Below are positions 52,322 through 60,430 of a DNA stretch of 64,000 bases, piece by piece; the first letter of the stretch is position 1; each line of letters starts with the position of its first letter. The position numbers and the translations under genes were made by a program. The DNA comes from Cognatitamlana sp035818475 (lineage in GTDB: Bacteria > Bacteroidota > Bacteroidia > Flavobacteriales > Flavobacteriaceae), in the NCBI RefSeq assembly GCF_035818475.1, contig NZ_JAYMGV010000001.1, positions 1,054,001 to 1,118,000 of the forward strand, given 5' to 3'. Under the pieces are notes generated by a model. The model did no database searches, had not been told where the DNA came from, and worked only from the letters and a program-made list of their open reading frames with translations.

Positions 52322-52798
52322 ATGTTCAAAAAAATGAGGATATTAAAAAATATAATAGTTGTATGGATCTCAATAGTTTTTTTTCAATGTGCAAGCACTA
52401 AAAAAATGGATAATACAATAATACCATTAGAAATAGGAGAGGTTTATTATCAGGATTGGTCTGAAGGCGATAAGGATATCAATTCAGGAATTAAAATAGT
52501 CATCCCCGTTATTTCAAATATCAATAATATAATGCTCAATGCTGTTTACTTCAGAGGGCAACATGCCATATTGATTCCTGATAATGATTCATATGTAGGG
52601 AAATTTGAACCACTGCTTAATAAAAAACAAGATTTCATTATGAGTAATGAGCCCTATGCTGAATTTGGAAACAAAGTGCCGAAATTACCTAAAGAAGCTC
52701 CATTTGAATTAAACGATAATGAATGTGCGGTTAGTTATAAAATAGGAGAGACAATTAAATATTTTAAGGTGTCCAATATTATTAAGAAAGGATTATAA
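52322..52798 (+). CDS. Small lipoprotein of unknown function
   Basis: 158 residues from the ATG at 52322 (52334 also possible); upstream in-frame codons overlap the terminator and are rejected. A short signal ends IVFFQC with Cys26 as lipid site. The mature part is beta-rich and polar (EVYYQDWSEGDKDINSGIKIVIPV, later ECAVSYKIGETIKYFKVSNI). I do not recognise the family. It stands alone between the atp terminator and the flippase promoter. Confidence 0.6.
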   Translation: MFKKMRILKNIIVVWISIVFFQCASTKKMDNTIIPLEIGEVYYQDWSEGDKDINSGIKIVIPVISNINNIMLNAVYFRGQHAILIPDNDSYVGKFEPLLNKKQDFIMSNEPYAEFGNKVPKLPKEAPFELNDNECAVSYKIGETIKYFKVSNIIKKGL

Positions 52799-52823
52799 TG
52801 CCATCTTCTAATACACAATAATT

Positions 52824-52831
52824 TATCTTTG
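52824..52831 (+). promoter_or_regulatory. Candidate -7 box (TATCTTTG) of the flippase-dut operon
   Basis: TATCTTTG is a full match to TAnnTTTG and ends 48 bases before the TTG start of the flippase gene. No TTG is seen at the -33 distance. Confidence 0.45.
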
Positions 52832-52879
52832 GTTCACGTTTGCTAAAACCGTATTTTTAGCCATACAAATAGCCTTTCA

Positions 52880-54352
52880 TTGAGCGGACTTAAAACATTA
52901 TTTAAGCAAACATTTATTTATGGTCTAGCAACTGTTTTACCAAGAATGTTAAATGTCTTGTTGGTCAGATTGCATACCGATGAAAACGTATTGAAGTCTG
53001 TTGCTGATTACGGAGACGTATCTCTTATATTTTCCTATTTTGTACTGTTTAATGTTATTTTGGCCTATGGTATGGAAACGGCCTTTTTCAGATTTTTTAA
53101 TCGGGAAGCAGATAAGGCTAAAGTTGTAGGAACATCATCAGTTTCTTTGATGGTGAGCTCAGCCATTTTTTTTGGTTTTGCAATGCTATTTCAAGAGCAG
53201 ATAGCAAACATTACAAACATTAAAGCAGAATACATAAACCTGGTGATTTGGATCTTATTATTGGATGCTTTGGTCATTATACCATTTGCGTGGTTAAGAG
53301 CCAGGTCAAAACCTGTAAAATATGCTGTTATAAAAATTATAAACGTAGTTATTAACCTAGGGTTAAATTTATTTTTACTCCTGTGGTTAAAAGGCTTGGC
53401 AGATCAATGGTCTTTCTTTGATACCCTATATAGGCCAGATTTTGAAATAAATTACATTTTTATAGCTAATCTGGTAGCAAGTTTGGTAACCTTACTATTA
53501 ATGCTGCCTTTTTATTTTAAGGTAACATATACCTTTGATAGGAAGCTTTGGAAGCAAATGATAAAGTATGCCTATCCAATACTCATTGCAGGCGTTGCAT
53601 TTTCAATTAATGAAACATTTGATCGGATATTACTTGAAAGGCTTTTGCCGGCAGACATAGCAAAATCAGAAATAGGCATGTATTCAGCATGTTATAAGTT
53701 AGCGCTTTTCATGACTTTATTTGCCACGGCATACCGATTAGGAATTGAGCCTTTTTTCTTTAGTCATGCCAAATCAGAAAACCCGGAAAATAATTACGCA
53801 AGAATCCTGGAGTATTTTGTCATTTTTGGTTCGGTAATTTTACTGGCAGTAGTAGTGTTTGCAGATGTTTTAAAAGTCCTATTCATAGGAGATGAAGCTT
53901 ATTGGGAGGCTATGTGGATAGTTCCGTTTATCTTACTGGCCAATTTTTGCCTAGGCATTTATCATAACCTGTCCGTTTGGTATAAAATTACCGATAGAAC
54001 TAAATTTGGGGCCTATATATCCGTTTTTGGGGCATTATTAACCTTAAGCTTGAATTTATGGTTAATACCAATCATGAGCTATAAAGGTTCGGCAATTGCT
54101 ACGTTAACAGCTTATGCAACTATGATGTTTTTATCCTTTTATTTTGGGCGAAAATATTACCCAATTCCATACAACCTTAAAAAGATTGGATTGTATCTAA
54201 CCGTCTCTATTGCACTTTCAGCATTGTCTTTTTATCAATTTAGAGCCAATTATATAGTTGGAATATCTATGTTAGTTGTATTTTTGGGGATCGTTTATTA
54301 TGCCGAACAGAACATATTAAAACAACTTTTAAAAAGAAAACATGCAAATTAA
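52880..54352 (+). CDS. MOP-superfamily polysaccharide flippase
   Basis: 490 residues with 14 or so transmembrane segments. The start SGLKTLFKQTFIYGLATVLPRML is the conserved N-terminus of a flavobacterial lipopolysaccharide biosynthesis flippase family, which makes the TTG at 52880 the right start although it is not ATG. Further signs are GMETAFFRFFN and PYAYPILIAGVAF-like central helices. It differs from the Wzx at 11192 and lies in a conserved block with dut, so it is probably a chromosomal core gene and not tied to the variable locus. It overlaps dut by 11 bases. Confidence 0.85.
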   Translation: MSGLKTLFKQTFIYGLATVLPRMLNVLLVRLHTDENVLKSVADYGDVSLIFSYFVLFNVILAYGMETAFFRFFNREADKAKVVGTSSVSLMVSSAIFFGFAMLFQEQIANITNIKAEYINLVIWILLLDALVIIPFAWLRARSKPVKYAVIKIINVVINLGLNLFLLLWLKGLADQWSFFDTLYRPDFEINYIFIANLVASLVTLLLMLPFYFKVTYTFDRKLWKQMIKYAYPILIAGVAFSINETFDRILLERLLPADIAKSEIGMYSACYKLALFMTLFATAYRLGIEPFFFSHAKSENPENNYARILEYFVIFGSVILLAVVVFADVLKVLFIGDEAYWEAMWIVPFILLANFCLGIYHNLSVWYKITDRTKFGAYISVFGALLTLSLNLWLIPIMSYKGSAIATLTAYATMMFLSFYFGRKYYPIPYNLKKIGLYLTVSIALSALSFYQFRANYIVGISMLVVFLGIVYYAEQNILKQLLKRKHAN

Positions 54353-54776
54353 AATTATAAACAAATCCGGTCATGCCTTGCCGCATTATGAAACCATAGC
54401 ATCTGCAGGAATGGATTTAAGGGCAAATCTATCAGAGTCAAGAGTTTTAAAGCCTCTAGGACGCAGTATTGTGGGCACAGGGCTCTTTATAGAACTTCCG
54501 GTAGGTTTAGAGGCTCAAGTGCGCCCAAGAAGTGGTCTGGCTGCTAAAAAAGGGATTACAGTACTCAATGCCCCGGGCACCATTGATGCCGATTATAGAG
54601 GAGAAATAGGTGTGATTTTGGTAAACCTGTCCAATGAGGACTTCACGGTTCAAAACGGAGAACGCATTGCCCAATTGGTTATTGCTAAACATGAGCGTGC
54701 AGAATGGCTTGAAGTAGGAGAACTTTCAGAAACCGATAGAGGCAAAGGTGGCTTTGGAAGTACAGGAACTAAATGA
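54342..54776 (+). CDS. dut: dUTP diphosphatase
   Basis: Hydrolyses dUTP to dUMP. A 144-residue trimeric dUTPase with all five motifs: AGMDLRA, PRSGLAAKKGI, GTIDADYRGEIGVIL, GERIAQLVI, and the C-terminal RGKGGFGSTG. Normal length. It overlaps the flippase gene by 11 bases. Confidence 0.96.
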   Translation: MQIKIINKSGHALPHYETIASAGMDLRANLSESRVLKPLGRSIVGTGLFIELPVGLEAQVRPRSGLAAKKGITVLNAPGTIDADYRGEIGVILVNLSNEDFTVQNGERIAQLVIAKHERAEWLEVGELSETDRGKGGFGSTGTK

Positions 54777-54882
54777 TTAAGGCATTGATATTAGTAGTTT
54801 TAGATTTCAGAATACATTAAATATTTTTTATCTAAAGCAAACGTAATTAACAACTTAACAAAAAACGAATCAACTTTAAAAA

Positions 54883-55902
54883 ATGAAAATAATAGTCCCA
54901 ATGGCCGGGCGTGGTTCACGTTTACGCCCGCATAGTTTAACAGTACCAAAACCCTTAATTCCGGTTGCAGGTCAACCTATAGTGCATAGGTTGGTAAAAG
55001 ATATAGCAAAAGTCTTAAAGCAACCCATTGATGAAATTGCTTTTGTTTTGGGAGATCCAGCATGGTTTGGAGATGATGTGGTAGCCAGTTTAGAAGATTT
55101 AGCATCAGGTTTAGGAGCTAAAGCATCTATTTACCGTCAAGATCAGCCACTAGGAACAGGTCATGCTATTATGTGTGCTAAGCCATCATTATCCGGACCG
55201 GCAGTTATTGCTTATGCTGATACGCTAATTAGAGCAGAATTTGATTTGGATCCGGTTGCAGATAGTGTTATTTGGACCAAACAGGTTGATAACCCAGAAG
55301 CGTATGGTGTGGTTAAATTAAATGCCAATAGTGAAATAGTTGAGCTAGTTGAAAAGCCGGAAACATTTGTAAGTGATCAAGCAGTAATAGGCATCTATTA
55401 CTTTAAAGATGTAGCTGTTTTAAAAGAAAAATTACAAGAAATTCTTGATGAAAACGTTATGAATGGTGGAGAATATCAAATAAATGATGGTATTAAACGT
55501 ATGATGGCGGAGGGCAAAGTTTTTAAAACAGGTACTGTTGATGAGTGGATGGATTGCGGAAATAAAGCCATTACCATTGAAACCAATCAGCGTATGTTAA
55601 GGTTTTTAAAAGCAGATGGAGATGAAGAACTGGTTTCCTCTTCAGCAAAGCTTGAAAATTCTAATATTATTGAACCCTGTTTTATAGGTGAAAATGTAGT
55701 GCTTAAAAATAGTACCATTGGACCACATGTGTCCATTGGAAAAGATAGTGTTATTGATAGCTCAACTGTTAAAAATAGTTTAATTCAAACCAATACCAGT
55801 ATTAAAAATGCTAATTTAGATCATGCCATGATTGGCAATCATGTAAAATATAATGGTGAGTTTACCAGTATTAGTATTGGTGATTATTCTGTTTTGGAAT
55901 AA
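54883..55902 (+). CDS. Sugar-phosphate nucleotidyltransferase with beta-helix tail
   Basis: 339 residues. The N-terminal GT-A-like domain starts MKIIVPMAGRGSRLRPHSLT with VPKPLIPVAGQP, the nucleotidyl transferase loop, and contains AYADTLI and VIGIYYFKD. From about residue 255 hexapeptide repeats (IGENVVLKNSTIGPHVSIGKDSVI) form a left-handed beta-helix. It resembles glucose-1-phosphate thymidylyl/uridylyl transferases in general; the exact sugar and nucleotide are unclear. Not an RfbA copy: that enzyme at 3426 lacks the beta-helix. Confidence 0.85.
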   Translation: MKIIVPMAGRGSRLRPHSLTVPKPLIPVAGQPIVHRLVKDIAKVLKQPIDEIAFVLGDPAWFGDDVVASLEDLASGLGAKASIYRQDQPLGTGHAIMCAKPSLSGPAVIAYADTLIRAEFDLDPVADSVIWTKQVDNPEAYGVVKLNANSEIVELVEKPETFVSDQAVIGIYYFKDVAVLKEKLQEILDENVMNGGEYQINDGIKRMMAEGKVFKTGTVDEWMDCGNKAITIETNQRMLRFLKADGDEELVSSSAKLENSNIIEPCFIGENVVLKNSTIGPHVSIGKDSVIDSSTVKNSLIQTNTSIKNANLDHAMIGNHVKYNGEFTSISIGDYSVLE

Positions 55903-55910
55903 GTTTTGAC

Positions 55911-55924
55911 CTGTCATTCTGAAC
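55911..55924. repeat. Partial REP-like sequence
   Basis: CTGTCATTCTGAAC begins like the TGTCATTCTGAGC dispersed repeat but the rest is lost, suggesting a decayed copy in the 125-base gap before the ABM-like gene. Short and uncertain. Confidence 0.3.
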
Positions 55925-56027
55925 GATAATTTCAAAACCTTACAAATTTAGAATATTAGTTAATTGCTATTTTACACGACTGATAATATGAAACACCCCG
56001 CAACCTGATAAGATTTGTTAGTTGAGA

Positions 56028-56330
56028 ATGTATATAGTACTATATAGCTTTGTTGTAAAATCTAATAGAGAAAAAGAGTTTGTTCAATCCTGGAAAGCAT
56101 TAACAGAATTAATATATAAACATGAGGGGAGTTTAGGTTCAAGGTTACATAAGGAAGCTGACCAGCATTATATAGCATACGCACAGTGGCCTGATAAAAG
56201 TAAGTTTGAGAATTCAGGACATAATCTGCCAGATGAAGCTGAATTTTTTAGAAAATTAATGAGGGAATCTTGTAAAAAGATTGAAATAGTAAAGAAGCTG
56301 GAAGTCGTAGACGATAAATTAAGAGGATAA
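56028..56330 (+). CDS. Small ABM-like (dimeric alpha/beta barrel) protein
   Basis: 100 residues from the ATG at 56028. The pattern MYIVLYSFVVKSNREKEFVQSW at the start and YIAYAQWPDKSKFEN later follows the antibiotic biosynthesis monooxygenase-like ferredoxin fold: strand, helix, strand with W. These proteins have varied or unknown roles. It starts 5 bases before the TPR gene stretch (stop to next ATG), so it may be co-transcribed with it. Confidence 0.65.
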   Translation: MYIVLYSFVVKSNREKEFVQSWKALTELIYKHEGSLGSRLHKEADQHYIAYAQWPDKSKFENSGHNLPDEAEFFRKLMRESCKKIEIVKKLEVVDDKLRG

Positions 56331-56334
56331 TAGA

Positions 56335-57696
56335 ATGATTAGAAAACATATTTGGTTTGTAGTTTTTTCTTTGGGACTGTTATTCCCACAGATAGATTAT
56401 GCCCAGGTAGATTTTAATAAAAAACCGGATGATGACCTAGGGAATAATGAAGACGAGTTTCAAGAACTTTTTTATGAGGCTTTAAAGCAAAAAGGCATTG
56501 AAAATTATGATAGAACAGTAGAAGCTTTACAAAAATGTATTGCGTTAAATAAGACAGTTCCTGTCCTTTATTTTGAATTAGGGAAAAGTTATAATAAGCT
56601 TAAAAATTTTGGTTCTGCTGAAAATGCCTTAAAAAAAGCGGTTGATTTAGATCCTGATAATGAATGGTTTTTAGATGAGTTGTACGGGTTTTATGTTTCT
56701 CAAAATGAACATGGAAAAGCACTAAAAGCGGTTAAACAACTTGTTAAATACCATCCGGATTATAAAGAAGATTTGGCATCACTATATGTAAGAATGGAGC
56801 AGTATGACAATGCGTTAAAGCTTTTGGATGAATTAGATGCAGAGTTTGGTATTTCTGTTTCCCGGGATATTTTGCGCAATAAGGTTTATAAAATCACAGG
56901 AAGAACAAAAGATCAAATAAAGAATTTAGAAGAGCGTGTAGAAAATAACCCTGAGAAAGAGTCAAATTATCTGGCACTTATTTTCCGCTATAGCGAAAAC
57001 AACGAAAAAGAAAAGGCTTTTGAAACAGCAAAAGAGCTGTTAAAGGTAAACCCTGATTCGCACTTGGTTCATTTGGCTTTATACAAGTTTTATTTAGATG
57101 ATAATACCCCTGAAAAAGCTATAGAGTCAATGAAAATTGTGGTTAAAAGCCAGAAGATAAAGCCAGAGGCCAAACTAAAAGTATTAGCAGACTTTGTAGA
57201 CTTTGTAGGTAAAAATCCTGAATATGAAGCAGATTTGGTTGAGGCTACCTCTGCAGTTGGAAATGTCAAGGATGGCAAAACAATTATAGAGTTAGGACAA
57301 TATTATTTAGCTAAAAATGATAAAGCTAAAGCCTTAGAGTATTTTGAATCAGCTTTAAAATTAGAACCTAATAATTTTGGAATTTTACGAAACACCATGC
57401 TGTTGTATATAGATTTAGAAAAATTTGATTTAGCACAAAAGAAAAGCAATAATGCTCTTGAAAAGTATCCCTCGCAACCGCTATTTTATTTAGTGAACGG
57501 TGTCGCCCAAAATAAATTAAATCAGCCTAAAGGGGCTATTGAAGTTTTAGAAATGGGCTTAGATTATATCATTGATGATGCTAAAATGGAAGCCGATTTT
57601 TATTTGCAATTAAGTAAAGCATATGCATTGTTAAACAATACGGCAAAAGCAAAATCGTTTAGTGATAAGGCAAAACAAATACAAACCCCCAATTGA
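56335..57696 (+). CDS. Secreted TPR-repeat protein
   Basis: 453 residues with a signal peptide ending in YAQ, so periplasmic or outer-membrane-facing. At least seven tetratricopeptide units are visible, for example PVLYFELGKSYNKLKNFGSAENALKKAV and TIIELGQYYLAKNDKAKALEYFESAL with the W/A/G/F spacing. It is followed by a DUF4292 lipoprotein gene (stop and start share one base) and an EnvC-like gene; this block is common in flavobacteria. The partner is unknown; an envelope assembly role is inference. Confidence 0.82.
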   Translation: MIRKHIWFVVFSLGLLFPQIDYAQVDFNKKPDDDLGNNEDEFQELFYEALKQKGIENYDRTVEALQKCIALNKTVPVLYFELGKSYNKLKNFGSAENALKKAVDLDPDNEWFLDELYGFYVSQNEHGKALKAVKQLVKYHPDYKEDLASLYVRMEQYDNALKLLDELDAEFGISVSRDILRNKVYKITGRTKDQIKNLEERVENNPEKESNYLALIFRYSENNEKEKAFETAKELLKVNPDSHLVHLALYKFYLDDNTPEKAIESMKIVVKSQKIKPEAKLKVLADFVDFVGKNPEYEADLVEATSAVGNVKDGKTIIELGQYYLAKNDKAKALEYFESALKLEPNNFGILRNTMLLYIDLEKFDLAQKKSNNALEKYPSQPLFYLVNGVAQNKLNQPKGAIEVLEMGLDYIIDDAKMEADFYLQLSKAYALLNNTAKAKSFSDKAKQIQTPN

Positions 57697-58463
57697 TGCG
57701 TAAAAACACATATATATTTTTAAGCCTTGCAATGCTATTAATGTTTAATTGCAAGTCTGTAAAAACAGTTAAAGAAGGAGAAGCCAATTATAACTTATCT
57801 ACCAGGCAATTAATCAAAGCAAATGCACAAAAAGAGGCTAATTTTAAAACATTGCAATCCAGATTAAAAATCACCTTTTCTCAAAACGGGAAGTCTCAAA
57901 CACACTCTGTTAACTTTAGAGCTAAGAAGGACGAAGCATTATGGATAAATGCATCCTTTTCTGTAATTAGAGCTTTGGTAACACCTGAAAAAGTTAGTTT
58001 TTATAATAAACTGGATAACACTTACTTTGACGGGGATTATAAATATTTAAGCGAATTATTAGGTACAGAATTAGACTTTAATAAAGTTCAAAACCTGCTT
58101 ATAGGAGAAACATTGTTCAACTTAAAATCAAGCGACTATACCGCTTCAGTAGATGAAGCCTCATATATTGTTCAACCTAAAGCGCAGCGCGAATTATTTG
58201 AAATATTTTTTTTACTGAACCCATCTAATTTCAAAGTGAAGTCACAGCGAATTTCACAACCATTAAAGCTCAGACATTTGCAAATTGATTATATAACATA
58301 TCAGGAAATTAACGAACAAATTTTGCCTGAACAGATTAAAGTTATTGCAGTTGAAGCTAATGAAGAAACTATAATTAATTTGGAGTTTAAAGGGGTGTCT
58401 TTAAATGAAGATTTAAGATTTCCGTTTAAAATACCTTCAGGTTTTGAAAAAATAGAACTTTAA
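57696..58463 (+). CDS. DUF4292 lipoprotein
   Basis: 255 residues from the ATG at 57696 (TGATG coupling with the TPR gene). The signal ends LLMFNC with Cys19. The mature protein has LQSRLKITFSQNGKSQTHSVNFRAKKDEALWINASF, where the outer-membrane lipoprotein-sorting/LolA-LolB-like beta-sheet starts, and RISQPLKLRHLQIDYITYQEI. DUF4292 is LolB-like in shape; a role in lipid or lipoprotein handling is plausible but unproven. It shares one base with the next gene (TAATG). Confidence 0.8.
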   Translation: MRKNTYIFLSLAMLLMFNCKSVKTVKEGEANYNLSTRQLIKANAQKEANFKTLQSRLKITFSQNGKSQTHSVNFRAKKDEALWINASFSVIRALVTPEKVSFYNKLDNTYFDGDYKYLSELLGTELDFNKVQNLLIGETLFNLKSSDYTASVDEASYIVQPKAQRELFEIFFLLNPSNFKVKSQRISQPLKLRHLQIDYITYQEINEQILPEQIKVIAVEANEETIINLEFKGVSLNEDLRFPFKIPSGFEKIEL

Positions 58464-59692
58464 TGTGCACTAACAAACATTTATATAAAGTTATATGTAT
58501 TTCAGTTTTTCTGTTATGTGGGGTATTGGGCTTTTCACAAAGCACTAAGCAAAAACAATTAGAGTCCAGGCGCCAGGAATTGCGCAGAGAAATTCAAAAA
58601 ATTAATGCCTTAAGAGCTGAAAATAAATCCAAAGAAAAATCAGAACTCTCTTTAATTGAAGATTTTAATTATAAAATCAATGTGTTGTCTAATTTGATAA
58701 AGGTAACTAACCAGCAGGCTAATTTACTCACTCGCGAAATTAATTCTAACCAAAAAAAAATAACTAGCTTAAGAGAAGAATTGGTGCAATTAAAGGAAGC
58801 TTATGCAGCAATGATAGTAAAATCTTATAAAAGTAAGAACCAGCAAAGCAGGATTATGTTTTTATTATCGTCTGAAGACTTTAAACAAGCCTATAAACGC
58901 CTGCAATACTTAAAACAATACTCGGACTATCAAAAGGAACAAGGACGAATTATAAAGGCTAAAACAGTTGAATTACAGGAAACAAATATGAGCTTGTTAA
59001 AACAAAAAGAAGAAAAAAATAAGCTCATTGCCGAAAATAAAGTCGTTCAAAAGTCATTGGAGTCTGAGCGTAAGCATCATGAAACATTAATGACAACCAT
59101 TAAAAGGAATTTGTCGTTATACGCCTCTCAAATTAAACAAAAGCAACGTGAAGCAGATAGAATTGACAGAGAAATTGACCGTATTATAAAAGCGGCCATA
59201 GCAAAATCCAATAAGGCAGCAGGGAAAAAATCGAGTTCAAAAAGTTTTGCATTGACTGCAGAAGAAAAAGTTTTGGCCTCAAACTTTATAGCTAATAAAG
59301 GTAAATTGCCCTGGCCTGTAGAGCGAGGCGTTGTAAGATTAGGATATGGTACACAAAGACACCCTATAGATAGGTCATTAACTATTAAAAGTAACGGCGT
59401 TAGAATAGCAACAACAAAGGGAGCAAAGGTAAGAGCCGTATTTAACGGAGAGGTAAGCGAAATATTAAAAATGAAAAATGTGAATCCTATTGTGATGATT
59501 CGCCATGGTAATTACCTGACCATTTATAAAAACCTGTCGTCAGTTTATGTTAAAAAAGGAGATAAAGTAACCACCAAACAAGAGATAGGAGAGGTCTTTA
59601 CCAATCCCAGCAATGGAGAAACTATCTTAAGTTTTACTATATCTAAAGGATTTACTACTGAAAATCCTAATGGTTGGATTTATAAAATGTAA
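58463..59692 (+). CDS. EnvC-like murein hydrolase activator (degenerate LytM domain)
   Basis: 409 residues: signal peptide to about residue 26, a long coiled coil (about 28-240), then a LytM/M23 domain from about 290 to the end. The M23 zinc ligands are mostly missing: where active enzymes have HxGxD it reads SNGVRIA, where HxH is expected it reads LSFTI, and YAHLS is YKNLS; only RHGNY is kept. This is the EnvC condition, in which the domain activates an amidase and does not cut peptidoglycan itself. Its amidase partner is not in the window. Confidence 0.85.
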   Translation: MCTNKHLYKVICISVFLLCGVLGFSQSTKQKQLESRRQELRREIQKINALRAENKSKEKSELSLIEDFNYKINVLSNLIKVTNQQANLLTREINSNQKKITSLREELVQLKEAYAAMIVKSYKSKNQQSRIMFLLSSEDFKQAYKRLQYLKQYSDYQKEQGRIIKAKTVELQETNMSLLKQKEEKNKLIAENKVVQKSLESERKHHETLMTTIKRNLSLYASQIKQKQREADRIDREIDRIIKAAIAKSNKAAGKKSSSKSFALTAEEKVLASNFIANKGKLPWPVERGVVRLGYGTQRHPIDRSLTIKSNGVRIATTKGAKVRAVFNGEVSEILKMKNVNPIVMIRHGNYLTIYKNLSSVYVKKGDKVTTKQEIGEVFTNPSNGETILSFTISKGFTTENPNGWIYKM

Positions 59693-59701
59693 TACCTAAT
59701 A

Positions 59702-59812
59702 TTACGTCTTAAAAGGTTTAATTAGAGGATGTTTGCCTTTTTCAATGTGGCTTAGTATCCTATCATTCAGAGGGAGGTTATGACCGAAGAATCTGGATTT
59801 AGATAAGAGCCA
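59702..59812 (-). pseudogene. Possible gene tail remnant overlapping a REP-like sequence
   Basis: On the minus strand a frame without start runs for 36 codons to a TAA, ending with NDRILSHIEKGKHPLIKPF, which looks like a genuine protein end. The first half overlaps the REP-like sequence at 59761-59795, so that part may be coincidence. Not matched to any family by me. Confidence 0.25.
59761..59795. repeat. REP-like dispersed repeat
   Basis: TATCATTCAGAGGGAGGTTA followed by TGACCGAAGAATCTG resembles the TGTCATTC(A/T)GAGnGAGG..CGAAGAATCT dispersed repeats of Bacteroidota. It sits in the 163-base gap between the convergent EnvC-like and thioesterase genes, a usual place for such elements. Matched from memory. 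Confidence 0.5.
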
Positions 59813-59855
59813 TTAAAAAAGGATGAGTTTAAACTGTTATCAAGCACCTCTTTAA

Positions 59856-60365
59856 TTACTCAAACAGCGCCTTTAACTCACTGGCTTGTTCAGGCTTTAT
59901 TTTCCCTGCCAGAAGCAAACTAAGTTGTTTTCTTCGTAAAGCCGCATCAAAACGTTCTTTTTCCAAATCTGTTTCAGGGATAACTTCAGGAACAGCTATA
60001 GGGCGTCCAGTTTCATCAACAGCTACAAAGGTATAAATAGCTTCATTGGCTTTGGTGCGTTCTCCGGACTCCCGATCTTCAATCCAAACATCAAGAAACA
60101 CCTCCATAGAGGTTTTAAATGCGCGAGATACTTTGGCTTCTACAGTAACCACACTTCCCAGAGGAACAGCCCTGTTAAACGCTACATGATTTACTGATGC
60201 CGTAACTACAATGCGTCTTGAATGACGTCTCGCAGCAATACTTGCCGCACGATCCATACGAGCCAAAAGCTCCCCTCCAAATAAATTATTCAATGGATTG
60301 GTTTCACTGGGTAAAACCAAGTCGGTCATTATTGTTCTGGATTGTTCTGGTGTCTTTGCTTTCAT
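59856..60365 (-). CDS. Acyl-CoA thioesterase (hotdog fold)
   Basis: 169 residues from the ATG at 60365 (a GTG precedes it). The hotdog motif NPLNNLFGGELLARMDRAASIAA carries the catalytic Asn/Asp region; VNHVAFNRAVPLGSVVTVEAKVSR and ANEAIYTFVAVDE follow, as in YciA/ACOT7-type thioesterases. Broad acyl-CoA hydrolysis in the cytoplasm. A TACCTTTG box (60390-60383, minus strand) lies 18 bases before the start, a good -7 match. Confidence 0.88.
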   Translation of the reverse strand: MKAKTPEQSRTIMTDLVLPSETNPLNNLFGGELLARMDRAASIAARRHSRRIVVTASVNHVAFNRAVPLGSVVTVEAKVSRAFKTSMEVFLDVWIEDRESGERTKANEAIYTFVAVDETGRPIAVPEVIPETDLEKERFDAALRRKQLSLLLAGKIKPEQASELKALFE

Positions 60366-60382
60366 CACGTTTTTTTGATGTG

Positions 60383-60390
60383 CAAAGGTA
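60383..60390 (-). promoter_or_regulatory. -7 box (TACCTTTG) of the thioesterase gene
   Basis: On the minus strand TACCTTTG fits TAnnTTTG and ends 17 bases before the ATG at 60365. No TTG at -33 is evident. Confidence 0.45.
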
Positions 60391-60430
60391 CAGTGCTTTT
60401 AAATAGTAATAAACTAAAAGTGTTAATTTA

